Of a stretch of DNA of 10,846 bases, positions 1-6,801 are shown one piece after another. The stretch is from Bacillota bacterium. GTDB lineage: Bacteria; Bacillota; Clostridia; Clostridiales; Clostridiaceae. Numbering within the stretch: the stretch's first letter is position 1; the number at the start of each line of letters is the position of its first letter. Location: positions 1-10,846 of the forward strand of contig JAUZPH010000085.1 in NCBI GenBank assembly GCA_030706065.1. The letters run 5' to 3'. The translations under genes and the position numbers were made by a program. Below the pieces are notes generated by a model. It searched no databases, was not told the DNA's origin, and saw only the letters and a list, made by a program, of their open reading frames with translations.

Positions 1-1508
1 TATTGGACAGTGAGAAGGAGCTTTTAAAGGTAATAAGGAATGAATTATCGGAAATTGTAGAGAAATACGGGGATGACAGAAGAACGAAAATAATTGAGGA
101 TGATACCGAGGCAAAGATTGATATAGAAGAATTGATTGTGGTTGAAGATACTATGATTACAATGTCAAAGGAAGGTTATATAAAGAGGATTCCATTGAAG
201 TCCTATAACCGTTCAAATACCGATACTGCCGATATAGAGTACAGGGAGGGAGATTTTAATAAATTCCTGCTTCAATCCAATACTCGTGACAGTGTATTGT
301 TTTTCACGGACCTCGGCAACATGTACCAGTTAAAAGGAGTGGATGTACCGGAGTACAAGTGGAAGGAAAAAGGTGAAAGGCTGGATGACATTATCAAGGG
401 CCTTAACCTGGATGCTGAGAAGATAGTTGCCGCATTTTCCGTACCAAACCTGAATGCAGACCAAAGCCTGCTGCTTCTAACAAGCAAGGGCTATATTAAA
501 AAGACATCTCTGGATAAGTTCAGCACCAGCTATACAAAGCTGATGGCTCTAAAACTGAAAGAAGATGACAGGCTTATTGTTGCGGAACTGATTTCAAATG
601 ATAGAGAAGGAGCCTTTATAGACTTAACAACAAAATGTAAATTGAATTTTACAGTGGAAGAACCGGAACTGGAAGGTTCCGACAGAAATATCCTGGGGAC
701 ACCTCTTGTTACATTAGGCTCAAAGGATGAGATATTATCCGCTTCTTTCAGTGAAAACGGCGAATTTGCATCCTTTACCCTTGGAATTACTGCAAAGGGA
801 CAGGTGAAGGTGTTGGATAACCTTAAGGCAAAGAGTGATTACAAGATAAATACTGCTTCCAATGAAATATTGCTGATATTTGCAGATAACGGCGTTGTCT
901 ATAGGCTCCCGGCCTATATGCTGCAGAATGTCATGGACGAAATAAACCTTGGTGAATTTATAGATGAATTTACTGACGGAGTGCATAAGATTCTGGAAGT
1001 GGTGTCTATAAAGGATTTTAAGAAGAAAATCAATCTGTACTTCTTTACGAAGAAGGGCTTGGTAAAGAAGACGGCGCTGGCTGACTTTGAAGGAACCTAC
1101 TTGTCAACGATGGCTTACAAATTTAAGGGCGAAGATGTGCTCATAAGTATAAAGGCAGCTTCGGAAAATGACAGTAGTGCGCTAATTATAACTAAAAAGG
1201 CTATGGCAATAAGGTTTGCGGCTTCCTCCATAAGTGAAATGGGCAGGGTAGCCTCCGGTGTCACAGGTATCAGTCTAAAGGAAGATGACGAGGTGGTCTT
1301 CGGAGCTATTATAACTGAAGGAACAAAGGTCGGTGGAGAAGTTGCTGTCACTCTGGATTCAAATATGGAGCTGAAGCTCTTATCCGGTAAAAAAGAAGAG
1401 AAAATCATAGGCATAAGCGATATTAAACTTCAGAACAGGGCCGGCAGAGGAAACAGCATGATGCTTATAGTATTAGATGATTTTATAAAAAATGTTAAAA
1501 TTATATGA
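1..1508 (+). CDS. parC: DNA topoisomerase IV-like A subunit, C-terminal half (5' truncated by window edge)
   Basis: This is the C-terminal part of a type IIA topoisomerase A subunit, which breaks and rejoins DNA with its B-subunit ATPase partner to decatenate or relax DNA. The frame is open from the window edge. The TTG at base 3 is an internal codon, because the protein begins inside the coiled-coil end of the breakage domain (LLKVIRNELSEI, then YGDDRRTKI). From about residue 45 (counted from base 3) it continues as repeated beta-pinwheel blades, each with a motif like 'ITMSKEGYIKR', 'LFFTDLGNMYQLKG' or 'LYFFTKKGLVKK'. The first blade lacks a GyrA box (QRRGGRG); after 'YIKRIPLKSY' it reads NRSNTDTADIEYREGD, which favours a topoisomerase IV-like paralogue over true GyrA. 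A related sequence, QNRAGRG, occurs near the C-terminus (residues 477-483). The stop is TGA at 1506-1508. The family is certain; parC versus gyrA is inferred. No catalytic tyrosine is present because that region lies upstream of the window. Confidence 0.88.
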   Translation, partial: LDSEKELLKVIRNELSEIVEKYGDDRRTKIIEDDTEAKIDIEELIVVEDTMITMSKEGYIKRIPLKSYNRSNTDTADIEYREGDFNKFLLQSNTRDSVLFFTDLGNMYQLKGVDVPEYKWKEKGERLDDIIKGLNLDAEKIVAAFSVPNLNADQSLLLLTSKGYIKKTSLDKFSTSYTKLMALKLKEDDRLIVAELISNDREGAFIDLTTKCKLNFTVEEPELEGSDRNILGTPLVTLGSKDEILSASFSENGEFASFTLGITAKGQVKVLDNLKAKSDYKINTASNEILLIFADNGVVYRLPAYMLQNVMDEINLGEFIDEFTDGVHKILEVVSIKDFKKKINLYFFTKKGLVKKTALADFEGTYLSTMAYKFKGEDVLISIKAASENDSSALIITKKAMAIRFAASSISEMGRVASGVTGISLKEDDEVVFGAIITEGTKVGGEVAVTLDSNMELKLLSGKKEEKIIGISDIKLQNRAGRGNSMMLIVLDDFIKNVKII

Positions 1509-1525
1509 AGAATACTGTAAGTAAA

Positions 1526-1554
1526 TTGAAACATTAAGGGATAACTAATATAAT
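1526..1554 (+). promoter_or_regulatory. Candidate sigma-A promoter just upstream of a terminator
   Basis: TTGAAA (1526-1531) and a perfect TATAAT (1549-1554) are separated by 17 bp, which is optimal spacing. The predicted start near 1561 lies only about 13 bases before the terminator stem at 1574. It may be cryptic, or it may make a roughly 40-nt RNA, or feed the DJ-1 gene at 1698 by read-through. No other well-formed promoter is visible for that gene. Confidence 0.4.
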
Positions 1555-1573
1555 AAAAGTAAAATAGAATATT

Positions 1574-1601
1574 GAATCGGGTAACGCCCGATTCTTTTTT
1601 T
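1574..1601 (+). terminator. Intrinsic terminator after the topoisomerase gene
   Basis: GAATCGGG (1574-1581) pairs perfectly with CCCGATTC (1587-1594) around a five-base loop and is followed at once by seven Ts (1595-1601). This is a textbook Rho-independent terminator, 65 bases past the topoisomerase stop codon. Confidence 0.9.
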
Positions 1602-1649
1602 AGAAAGATGTTAACCGTTTACAGAGAAAACTGCCGATGGCTGTCTACT

Positions 1650-1665
1650 AAATAGTATACTATTT
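1650..1665. promoter_or_regulatory. 16-bp perfect palindrome, possible operator for the DJ-1 gene
   Basis: AAATAGTATACTATTT is a perfect 8+8 palindrome ending 32 bases before the GTG start of the DJ-1/PfpI gene. It contains TATACT (1656-1661), and a TATAAT follows at 1672-1677. Neither has a convincing -35, and the second would place the transcript start at about the ribosome binding site. The symmetry and position fit a dimeric regulator site, but an AT-rich palindrome can also arise by chance. Confidence 0.35.
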
Positions 1666-1684
1666 CAGGTTTATAATTTTATAT

Positions 1685-1693
1685 AAGGGGTGG
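1685..1693 (+). promoter_or_regulatory. Ribosome binding site that selects the GTG start at 1698
   Basis: AAGGGGTGG lies four bases before the GTG at 1698. The ATG at 1696-1698 overlaps that GTG but runs straight into TGA (ATGTGA), so it cannot be the start. GTG is therefore the only sensible initiation codon. Confidence 0.7.
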
Positions 1694-1697
1694 TTAT

Positions 1698-2261
1698 GTG
1701 AAAAGAGTATTACTCTTACTGGCGGAGGATTTTGAAGAAATTGAGGCTCTGACAGTTGTGGATGTTCTTAGAAGAGCAGAGGTTCAAGTTGATATGTGTG
1801 CCTTAAAGGGTGAATATGTTAAAGGCTCCCACGGTATAGAGGTTAAGAGCGATATGAAGCTTGATGATGTTGATGACAGGAACTACGATGCTATTGTACT
1901 TCCGGGGGGGCCTGGAACTGAAAATCTGAGAAATAATGTGAGAGTGCTGCAGCTGGTTAAGGATTTCTATATGAGCGGCAGACTCACTACTGCCATCTGT
2001 GCGGCGCCCAGGGTGTTAGCAGAAGCAGGCATAGTGAATGGACATAACCTGACATCCTATCCTGGAGTTAAAGACTACTTAAACAATTGTATTTATAAAG
2101 AAGATATGGTGGTTTCCGATCACAACCTTTTGACGAGCAGAGGCCCTGCCACAGCCCTTCCTTTTTCCTATGCCCTATTGGAGGCTTTAGGACTCCAGGA
2201 GGAAGCTCTAAGCCTCAAAGAGGGAATGATGTATAATTTGTTCCTTTCAAATGTAAAATAA
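1698..2261 (+). CDS. DJ-1/PfpI (YajL-type) family protein
   Basis: This 187-residue protein has the full length of the DJ-1/ThiJ/YajL family, a cytosolic flavodoxin-like fold whose members have been assigned glyoxalase III, protein-deglycase, chaperone or peptidase-like roles. The nucleophile cysteine sits in the expected elbow, AICAAPRVL (Cys101). The acidic partner is Glu16 in 'EDFEEIEA', equivalent to Glu18 of human DJ-1. 'DAIVLPGGPG' (64-73) and 'LLTSRGPATALPF' near residues 144-156 complete the family signature. Translation starts at GTG 1698. A terminator upstream and structured DNA downstream suggest a single-gene transcript. The exact substrate cannot be read from sequence; a role in detoxifying reactive carbonyls or in oxidative stress is inferred from the family. 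Confidence 0.88.
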   Translation: MKRVLLLLAEDFEEIEALTVVDVLRRAEVQVDMCALKGEYVKGSHGIEVKSDMKLDDVDDRNYDAIVLPGGPGTENLRNNVRVLQLVKDFYMSGRLTTAICAAPRVLAEAGIVNGHNLTSYPGVKDYLNNCIYKEDMVVSDHNLLTSRGPATALPFSYALLEALGLQEEALSLKEGMMYNLFLSNVK

Positions 2262-2276
2262 ATTGGCTGAAAAGAT

Positions 2277-2374
2277 AGATGTGTGAATTTATACTGGAAT
2301 TTATTACTTGGAAAAGACCGTTGAAGCTTCGGTATTTTCCAAGTAAACTTGTTAATGTTTAAATTCACACATCT
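2277..2374. repeat. Nested inverted repeat of about 98 nt (MITE-like or structured RNA element)
   Basis: A perfect 15-bp outer arm, AGATGTGTGAATTTA (2277-2291), is matched by its reverse complement at 2360-2374. Inside it, a perfect 12-bp pair TTACTTGGAAAA (2304-2315) / TTTTCCAAGTAA (2335-2346) is nested, with a further ACCG/CGGT pair (2317-2320/2330-2333) around an AAGCTT-containing loop. The segment between outer and inner arms pairs only partly. The element starts 16 bases after the DJ-1 stop codon. No T-run follows it, so it is not a typical terminator on the + strand. A small non-autonomous insertion element, or a structured 3' UTR or processing hairpin, are both possible. No clear target-site duplication is visible. 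Confidence 0.75.
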
Positions 2375-2397
2375 TTAATAAAATGAAAGTATAACTT

Positions 2398-2406
2398 TGA
2401 TATAAT
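2398..2406 (+). promoter_or_regulatory. Extended -10 promoter for the M16 peptidase gene
   Basis: TGATATAAT is a perfect extended -10 (TGn followed by TATAAT at 2401-2406). No good -35 lies 16-18 bp upstream, which an extended -10 can tolerate. The predicted start near 2412-2414 gives a leader of about 50 nt before the ATG at 2464. Confidence 0.5.
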
Positions 2407-2441
2407 AAGAGCAATAAGGTAATAACCTTATTGTTCTTATT
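2404..2441 (+). terminator. 17-bp hairpin with T-rich tail, terminator or 5'-leader structure
   Basis: AATAAGAGCAATAAGGT (2404-2420) pairs with ACCTTATTGTTCTTATT (2425-2441), with one G-T pair and an AATA loop; the inner 9 bp are perfect. TTTATT follows directly. It could terminate transcription from the DJ-1 gene. It also overlaps the -10 and probable start site of the next gene, so it could instead be an operator or form a 5'-end stem-loop in the M16 mRNA. The stem is AT-rich but long. Confidence 0.6.
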
Positions 2442-2463
2442 TTTATTGAATGGAGTCTGGTTT

Positions 2464-3672
2464 ATGGAGGAATTCGTTTTAGATAATGGAATTAAATTAA
2501 TTTGTGACAGCAGGGAGGGAAAGCTTACATCCTTTTGTATTGGCTTTAATGCCGGAGCTTTGGAAGAGGAGGGCTTCAGCCTGGGAACTGCTCATGCCGT
2601 AGAACATATGGTGTTCAAGGGGACTGCGGGCAGGTCGGAAAGGCAGATCAATGATGAAATGGATAATTATTTCGGCTTCAGCAATGCCATGACCAATTAT
2701 CCTTATGCCATATACTATGGAACTGTCAGCAGTAATGACTTTGCAAAGGGCTTTGAACTCTACTGCGATATTCTTTTGAACCCTGTCTTTCCTTCGGAAG
2801 GATTTGAGGAAGAAATCAGGGTAATCATGGAAGAGCTGAGGGATTGGAAGGAAGACTTCAGCCAAAGATGCGAAGATCTGCTCTTCTCAAATTCCTTTTC
2901 AAGGAGAAGAATCAGAGAACTTATAATTGGAAATGAAGCCAGTGTCAAAAACATAACCCTAGATGAAATCAAGAACTTCTACAGCAGGTTCTATTCTCCG
3001 GAAAACTGCATAATAACTGTGGTTACTTCTCTTAAGCCTCAGGATATTTTCGCATATGTGAATGAGATTATGGGGCTGTGGAATAATTCTGCCGGGTATA
3101 TCAGAAATGTTGATTATGAGAAAAACAAGCCGGGAATATATACTGCACAATATGGTACGGAAAGTGCAAGGCTGCAGGTCTGCTTCGATATCCATGACCT
3201 TACTGACCGGGAATTGTTTTGCCTGTATGCCTTCAATATGGAGTTTGGGGAAGGCACCAGTTCAATGCTGTATAATGAAGTAAGAACAGTAAGGGGTCTT
3301 GCTTATGAGGTTGGCAGCTCTGTTAAAAATGAGAGGGGGATAAGGCTTTTCTCCATTCAGTTAAGTACCTCAATATATAATATTGATGAGGCTTTGGAAA
3401 CAATAAATAATTGTCTGAAGGAAGCTAAAAAGAGGGATTGGACGGAAAAAGGAGTGCTGGAAAGAGCCGTGCGCCGATTCAGGTTAAAGGAAGGCCTGGC
3501 ACTGGAAAGATCCGTTGAACAGTGCAAGAGAATGGCGGCAGCCCACCTTATGTATGGAAACTATAGACTTGGCATGAACGGCTTTTATGAATACAATATT
3601 GATGGAAGTGAAGTGCGCGAGGTTGTAGAAAAGGTGCTTCAAAAGCCGTCTATACAAATACTTAAAATATAA
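2464..3672 (+). CDS. M16 family zinc peptidase (processing peptidase-like)
   Basis: This 402-residue protein belongs to the M16 (pitrilysin / mitochondrial processing peptidase) family. The inverted zinc motif HxxEH is intact as His44-Ala-Val-Glu47-His48 in 'AHAVEHMVFKGT'. A third zinc ligand is plausible at Glu124 in 'VIMEELRDW', 77 residues after Glu47 as in processing peptidases. The C-terminal half carries 'NEVRTVRGLAYEVGS' (Arg277, Tyr281), the substrate-side Arg/Tyr region. Length fits single-module M16B enzymes, which work as two-lobed dimers. I chose ATG 2464, with GGAG at 2452-2455 eight bases upstream; an upstream in-frame TTG (2431) would start inside the hairpin arm and add a non-conserved tail. 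No signal peptide is visible, so it is probably cytoplasmic. The stop TAA (3670-3672) lies 32 bases before recJ, which suggests co-transcription. The substrate is unknown. Confidence 0.9.
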   Translation: MEEFVLDNGIKLICDSREGKLTSFCIGFNAGALEEEGFSLGTAHAVEHMVFKGTAGRSERQINDEMDNYFGFSNAMTNYPYAIYYGTVSSNDFAKGFELYCDILLNPVFPSEGFEEEIRVIMEELRDWKEDFSQRCEDLLFSNSFSRRRIRELIIGNEASVKNITLDEIKNFYSRFYSPENCIITVVTSLKPQDIFAYVNEIMGLWNNSAGYIRNVDYEKNKPGIYTAQYGTESARLQVCFDIHDLTDRELFCLYAFNMEFGEGTSSMLYNEVRTVRGLAYEVGSSVKNERGIRLFSIQLSTSIYNIDEALETINNCLKEAKKRDWTEKGVLERAVRRFRLKEGLALERSVEQCKRMAAAHLMYGNYRLGMNGFYEYNIDGSEVREVVEKVLQKPSIQILKI

Positions 3673-3688
3673 TGCAATATCGTTTAAC

Positions 3689-3693
3689 AGGAG
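3689..3693 (+). promoter_or_regulatory. Ribosome binding site supporting recJ start at 3705
   Basis: AGGAG lies 11 bases before ATG 3705. The earlier in-frame ATG at 3672 overlaps the M16 stop (TAATG) but has no purine-rich site in front of it, so 3705 is preferred. Start-stop coupling at 3672 remains possible. Confidence 0.5.
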
Positions 3694-3704
3694 TGGATAG
3701 GTCG

Positions 3705-5480
3705 ATGGAAAACCAATGGATGTTGAAACAAACAAATACCGATATTAAGGCAGTTGCTCAGAAGGCAGGGGTAAACCCAATAATAGCAGCACTGCTTATA
3801 CATAGGGATATACGTGAAGCAGAAGCCATAATAAAATTCTTGAGGGCATCCCTGGAGGATATTTATGAACCGGGCCTCATGAAAGATATGGATAAGGGTG
3901 TCTCAATGGTAAAGGATTCAATTTTGAAGGGCGAGAGGATTCTGATTTACGGGGACTATGACGTAGACGGAGTTGTAAGTACCTATATATTATACAGGTC
4001 CCTAAAAAGATGCGGTGCCAGTGTTGAGTACCACATTCCTGACAGGGAAAGCGAAGGCTATGGCATGAACAGTGAACGAATTGTGAAAGTGAAGGAGCAG
4101 GGATATGATCTGATACTCACTTGTGATAACGGAATTGCTGCCTTTGAACAGGTGAAACTGGCAAAGGACCTGGGTATGAAAGTGGTAGTTACAGATCATC
4201 ATGATATACCCTTTACAGAGGAAGACGGAATAAAGCATTATTCCGTCCCCGGTGCGGATGCTGTGATAAACCCAAAGCAGCGGAACTGCAGCTATCCCTT
4301 TAAGAATTTATGCGGTGGTGCCATTGCCCTTAAGTTCGCCCAATTTCTTTACGGGGTCATGGGTATAGATAGAAAAGAATGCGATGAGTTTATACAATAT
4401 GCCGCAATATCCACCATTTGTGATGTTGTGGATTTGATTGACGAAAACAGAGTCATAGCCAAAAATGGGCTGGAGATGCTGAATAATACTGAAAATATAG
4501 GACTTAAGGCATTAATTTTGGAATGTGGACTGGATAAAAAAACTATCAGCGCCTATCATATCGGGTTCATAATTGGGCCTTGCATAAATGCCACCGGCAG
4601 GCTGGAAAGTGCGAGACTATCAGTGGAACTGCTGCTCTGCAGTGATCCTCAAGAGGCTGCAATAATGGCAAAGAGGCTCAGAAGCCTGAATGAGGAAAGA
4701 CAGAGCATCACTGCCAGCAGTGTAGAAAGGGTAATAAATAAAATAGAGAAGAGCAATATGAAGGAGGATAAGGTACTGGTCATATATGATGAGGAAACTC
4801 ACGAGAGCATAGCGGGTATAGTTGCAGGCAGGATAAAGGAGACCTATAATCTTCCGACTATAGTACTGACAAAAGGCAGGGAAATGCCTAAGGGTTCCGC
4901 GAGGTCCATTGAAAATTATAATATGTTTGAAGAACTCACCAAATGCAAGAGCCTTTTGGAAAAGTACGGAGGGCATCCTATGGCGGCGGGCCTGTCAATA
5001 AAGGAGGAAAATATAAATCTGTTAAGAGAGATGTTAAATGATAACTGCAGCCTTACTGTGGAAGATATAAGGCCCAAGCTCAGAATCGATCAGAAGCTTC
5101 CTTTGAAGTATGTTTCCTTCAGGCTCGTTGATGAACTTCATAAACTGGAGCCCTTTGGCAAAGGAAACCCTTCTCCTGTATTTGCGGAGAAGGAAGTTAT
5201 TATTGAACGTATCTATGTTTTGGGAAAGGAAAAGAACGTCTTCAAGTTTGTTATCCGCAGCAGGGAAGGCCTTTACAGGATAAATGCAATATATTTCGAT
5301 ACTTCCGGATATCTAAAGGAACTTATGATGAGAACCTATGGTGAGCAGGACTATGAAAGAATAATCAGTGGAGTATATGGTGATCTTCAAGGAGATGTTG
5401 TATACTACCCTGACGTAAATGAATACAACGGCACCATAACCCTGCAGCTCATCGTTAAAGATATTAGGTTCACAGTATAA
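3705..5480 (+). CDS. recJ: Single-stranded-DNA-specific exonuclease RecJ
   Basis: RecJ degrades single-stranded DNA 5' to 3' in recombinational and mismatch repair. From ATG 3705 it is 591 residues, close to the E. coli enzyme and shorter than the roughly 780-residue Bacillus form with its extra C-terminal domain. All DHH-superfamily metal motifs are present: 'YGDYDVDG' (Asp84, Asp86, Asp88), 'CDNG' (Asp141), 'TDHH' (Asp164, His165, His166) and 'ICDVVDL' (Asp240). The DHHA1 domain follows with 'GSARSIENYNMFE' and 'GGHPMAAGLS' (422-431), then an OB-fold-like region that binds single-stranded DNA (from about residue 455 on). It sits 32 bases after the M16 peptidase gene, probably in one transcript. 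Ending at TAA 5478-5480, it is intact, with no missing key residue. Confidence 0.95.
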   Translation: MENQWMLKQTNTDIKAVAQKAGVNPIIAALLIHRDIREAEAIIKFLRASLEDIYEPGLMKDMDKGVSMVKDSILKGERILIYGDYDVDGVVSTYILYRSLKRCGASVEYHIPDRESEGYGMNSERIVKVKEQGYDLILTCDNGIAAFEQVKLAKDLGMKVVVTDHHDIPFTEEDGIKHYSVPGADAVINPKQRNCSYPFKNLCGGAIALKFAQFLYGVMGIDRKECDEFIQYAAISTICDVVDLIDENRVIAKNGLEMLNNTENIGLKALILECGLDKKTISAYHIGFIIGPCINATGRLESARLSVELLLCSDPQEAAIMAKRLRSLNEERQSITASSVERVINKIEKSNMKEDKVLVIYDEETHESIAGIVAGRIKETYNLPTIVLTKGREMPKGSARSIENYNMFEELTKCKSLLEKYGGHPMAAGLSIKEENINLLREMLNDNCSLTVEDIRPKLRIDQKLPLKYVSFRLVDELHKLEPFGKGNPSPVFAEKEVIIERIYVLGKEKNVFKFVIRSREGLYRINAIYFDTSGYLKELMMRTYGEQDYERIISGVYGDLQGDVVYYPDVNEYNGTITLQLIVKDIRFTV

Positions 5481-5532
5481 AACTACAGTTTACTCACTTT
5501 ATTATTGTATGGAATTATTATGGAAAAACGAA

Positions 5533-5538
5533 TATAAT
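5533..5538 (+). promoter_or_regulatory. Weak candidate -10 upstream of murG
   Basis: TATAAT occurs 51 bases before the murG ATG. The best -35-like hexamer, TTGTAT (5505-5510), is 22 bp away, which is too far, so this is only a possible internal promoter. The 109-base recJ-murG gap shows no clear terminator. Confidence 0.2.
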
Positions 5539-5577
5539 TGTATTAGGGCTGAAGGAAGTCTGTGTAATTTAAAGTCG

Positions 5578-5584
5578 AAGGAGG
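5578..5584 (+). promoter_or_regulatory. Strong ribosome binding site that sets the murG start
   Basis: AAGGAGG ends five bases before ATG 5590 and only two bases before ATG 5587. The longer in-frame extension back to ATG 5509 has no comparable site, so 5590 is preferred. Confidence 0.8.
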
Positions 5585-5589
5585 ATATG

Positions 5590-6663
5590 ATGGCTAAATA
5601 TAAAATTATTATGACAGGCGGAGGTTCTGCTGGGCATGTGGTGCCAAATGTGGCGCTCATCCCGGGACTGTTAAAAGAGGATTTTGAAATACAATATATT
5701 GGAACAGAGAGTGGAATTGAGAAGGAAATTATATCAAAGGAAAATATCAAATATCATACTATTTCCAGCGGTAAGTTCAGAAGATACTTTGATTTAAAGA
5801 ATTTTACCGACCCTTTCAGAGTTATAAAGGGAATAATTGAAGCCAGGAACATCATAAAAAAAGAAAAGCCGGATGTGGTATTTTCAAAGGGCGGCTTCGT
5901 TGCTGTTCCTGTTGTGATTGGAGCATTTCTTAATAAGGTTCCGGTAATATCTCATGAATCTGATATAACGCCGGGTCTGGCTAATAAAATAGCCCTGCCG
6001 TACAGTTCAAAGATATGTGTTACCTTCCCGGAAACACTTAAGCATGTAAAGGAAGGCAAGGGTGTGCTTACAGGAACTCCTATAAGAAAGGAGCTTCTGG
6101 AAGGCAGCAGGATTAAAGGTATGAAGTTCTGCGGCTTTTCAAAAGATAAGCCGATAATGCTTGTAATTGGAGGAAGTCTGGGCTCCAAGGTTATCAACGA
6201 TGCAGTGAGAGTCAGTCTTGAAAAGCTTCTGAAGCAGTATCAGATTATTCATATCTGTGGAAAGGGTAATCTTGACGCTTCCCTGAAATTTGAAGGGTAC
6301 AGCCAGTTTGAATATGTAAGGGAGGAACTGCCGGATCTCATGGCATGTGCGGATGTTGTCATTTCCCGTGCAGGGGCAAATGTCATTTTTGAGCTTCTGG
6401 CACTGCACAAGCCAAATCTGCTCATTCCGTTGTCCAGAAAGTCCAGCAGAGGAGATCAGATATTGAATGCAGAATCCTTTGAAAAGAACGGATACAGCAT
6501 GGTACTGGAAGAAGAAGCCCTAAATGATGAAACTTTGATATCGGCTTTGAGGGATTTATATAACAATAGATTTAAATATATAAACAGAATGGAGAAAAGC
6601 GACCTCAATAATGGTGTGGAAAATATTGTAACTGCAATAAAAAATGCAGTGAAAAATGGCTGA
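5590..6663 (+). CDS. murG: MurG, UDP-GlcNAc:lipid I N-acetylglucosaminyltransferase
   Basis: MurG adds N-acetylglucosamine from UDP-GlcNAc to lipid I at the inner face of the membrane, making lipid II for peptidoglycan. The 357-residue protein is full length for this GT28 family (GT-B fold, peripheral membrane). The N-terminal loop is 'TGGGSAGHVVPN' (10-20, catalytic-region His16), a variant of the usual GGTGGH. 'SHESDITPGLANK' (121-133) matches the acceptor-side region. The donor site shows 'GGSLGS' and 'SRAGANVIFELLAL', with Glu268 matching the ribose-binding Glu269 of E. coli, then 'RGDQILNA' (Gln290, Asn293). The final helix is rich in Lys and Asn. It lies outside any division and cell-wall cluster, beside recJ. 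Because the GGGSAGH subgroup is somewhat divergent, a second MurG-like paralogue elsewhere in the genome is possible, but all donor-site features are present. Confidence 0.9.
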   Translation: MAKYKIIMTGGGSAGHVVPNVALIPGLLKEDFEIQYIGTESGIEKEIISKENIKYHTISSGKFRRYFDLKNFTDPFRVIKGIIEARNIIKKEKPDVVFSKGGFVAVPVVIGAFLNKVPVISHESDITPGLANKIALPYSSKICVTFPETLKHVKEGKGVLTGTPIRKELLEGSRIKGMKFCGFSKDKPIMLVIGGSLGSKVINDAVRVSLEKLLKQYQIIHICGKGNLDASLKFEGYSQFEYVREELPDLMACADVVISRAGANVIFELLALHKPNLLIPLSRKSSRGDQILNAESFEKNGYSMVLEEEALNDETLISALRDLYNNRFKYINRMEKSDLNNGVENIVTAIKNAVKNG

Positions 6664-6689
6664 TATTGGAGTAATATTTTCATATCAGC
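6659..6689 (+). terminator. Weak hairpin at the murG stop codon, possible terminator
   Basis: GCTGATAT (6659-6666) pairs with ATATCAGC (6682-6689) around a 15-base loop. The stem overlaps the murG TGA stop (6661-6663). The following bases (ATTAAATATTG) are AT-rich but contain no T-run, so termination would be inefficient. Confidence 0.35.
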
Positions 6690-6722
6690 ATTAAATATTG
6701 GGCTTTGAAGCCATGGTAAGTG

Positions 6723-6750
6723 TTGCAAAAAAAAATATTTAGTTTATAAT
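6723..6750 (+). promoter_or_regulatory. Sigma-A promoter for the flavodoxin gene
   Basis: TTGCAA (6723-6728) and TATAAT (6745-6750) are separated by 16 bp; the spacer begins with an A-tract, which usually strengthens promoters. The start is predicted near 6757, giving a leader of about 45 nt. A small dyad GGCTTTGAAGCC (6701-6712) lies just upstream of the -35 and could bind a regulator. Confidence 0.65.
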
Positions 6751-6801
6751 AAATAAGGGGAAAAATATTATTTTGCCAATAATGCTGAGAGGGGTGTTTG
6801 T

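Noticed and set aside
3..5. TTG as start of the topoisomerase gene
   Set aside because: The protein from this point begins in the middle of the breakage-reunion domain coiled coil, so the gene continues upstream of the window.
2431..2463. Upstream TTG start and 11-residue extension for the M16 peptidase
   Set aside because: It starts within the hairpin arm and lacks a ribosome binding site. ATG 2464 has GGAG at good spacing and begins at the usual family N-terminus (EEFVLDNGIKL).
2497..2865. 122-residue open frame on the minus strand
   Set aside because: It lies entirely inside the M16 peptidase gene, whose family motifs are intact, and its translation shows no recognisable domain.
4620..4976. 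118-residue open frame on the minus strand
   Set aside because: It is antisense to the conserved DHHA1 region of recJ and has no recognisable family, so it is a shadow of the coding frame.
5509..5589. 27-codon N-terminal extension of MurG from ATG 5509
   Set aside because: MurG proteins begin just before the GGGSAGH loop, and AAGGAGG at 5578-5584 fits ATG 5590.
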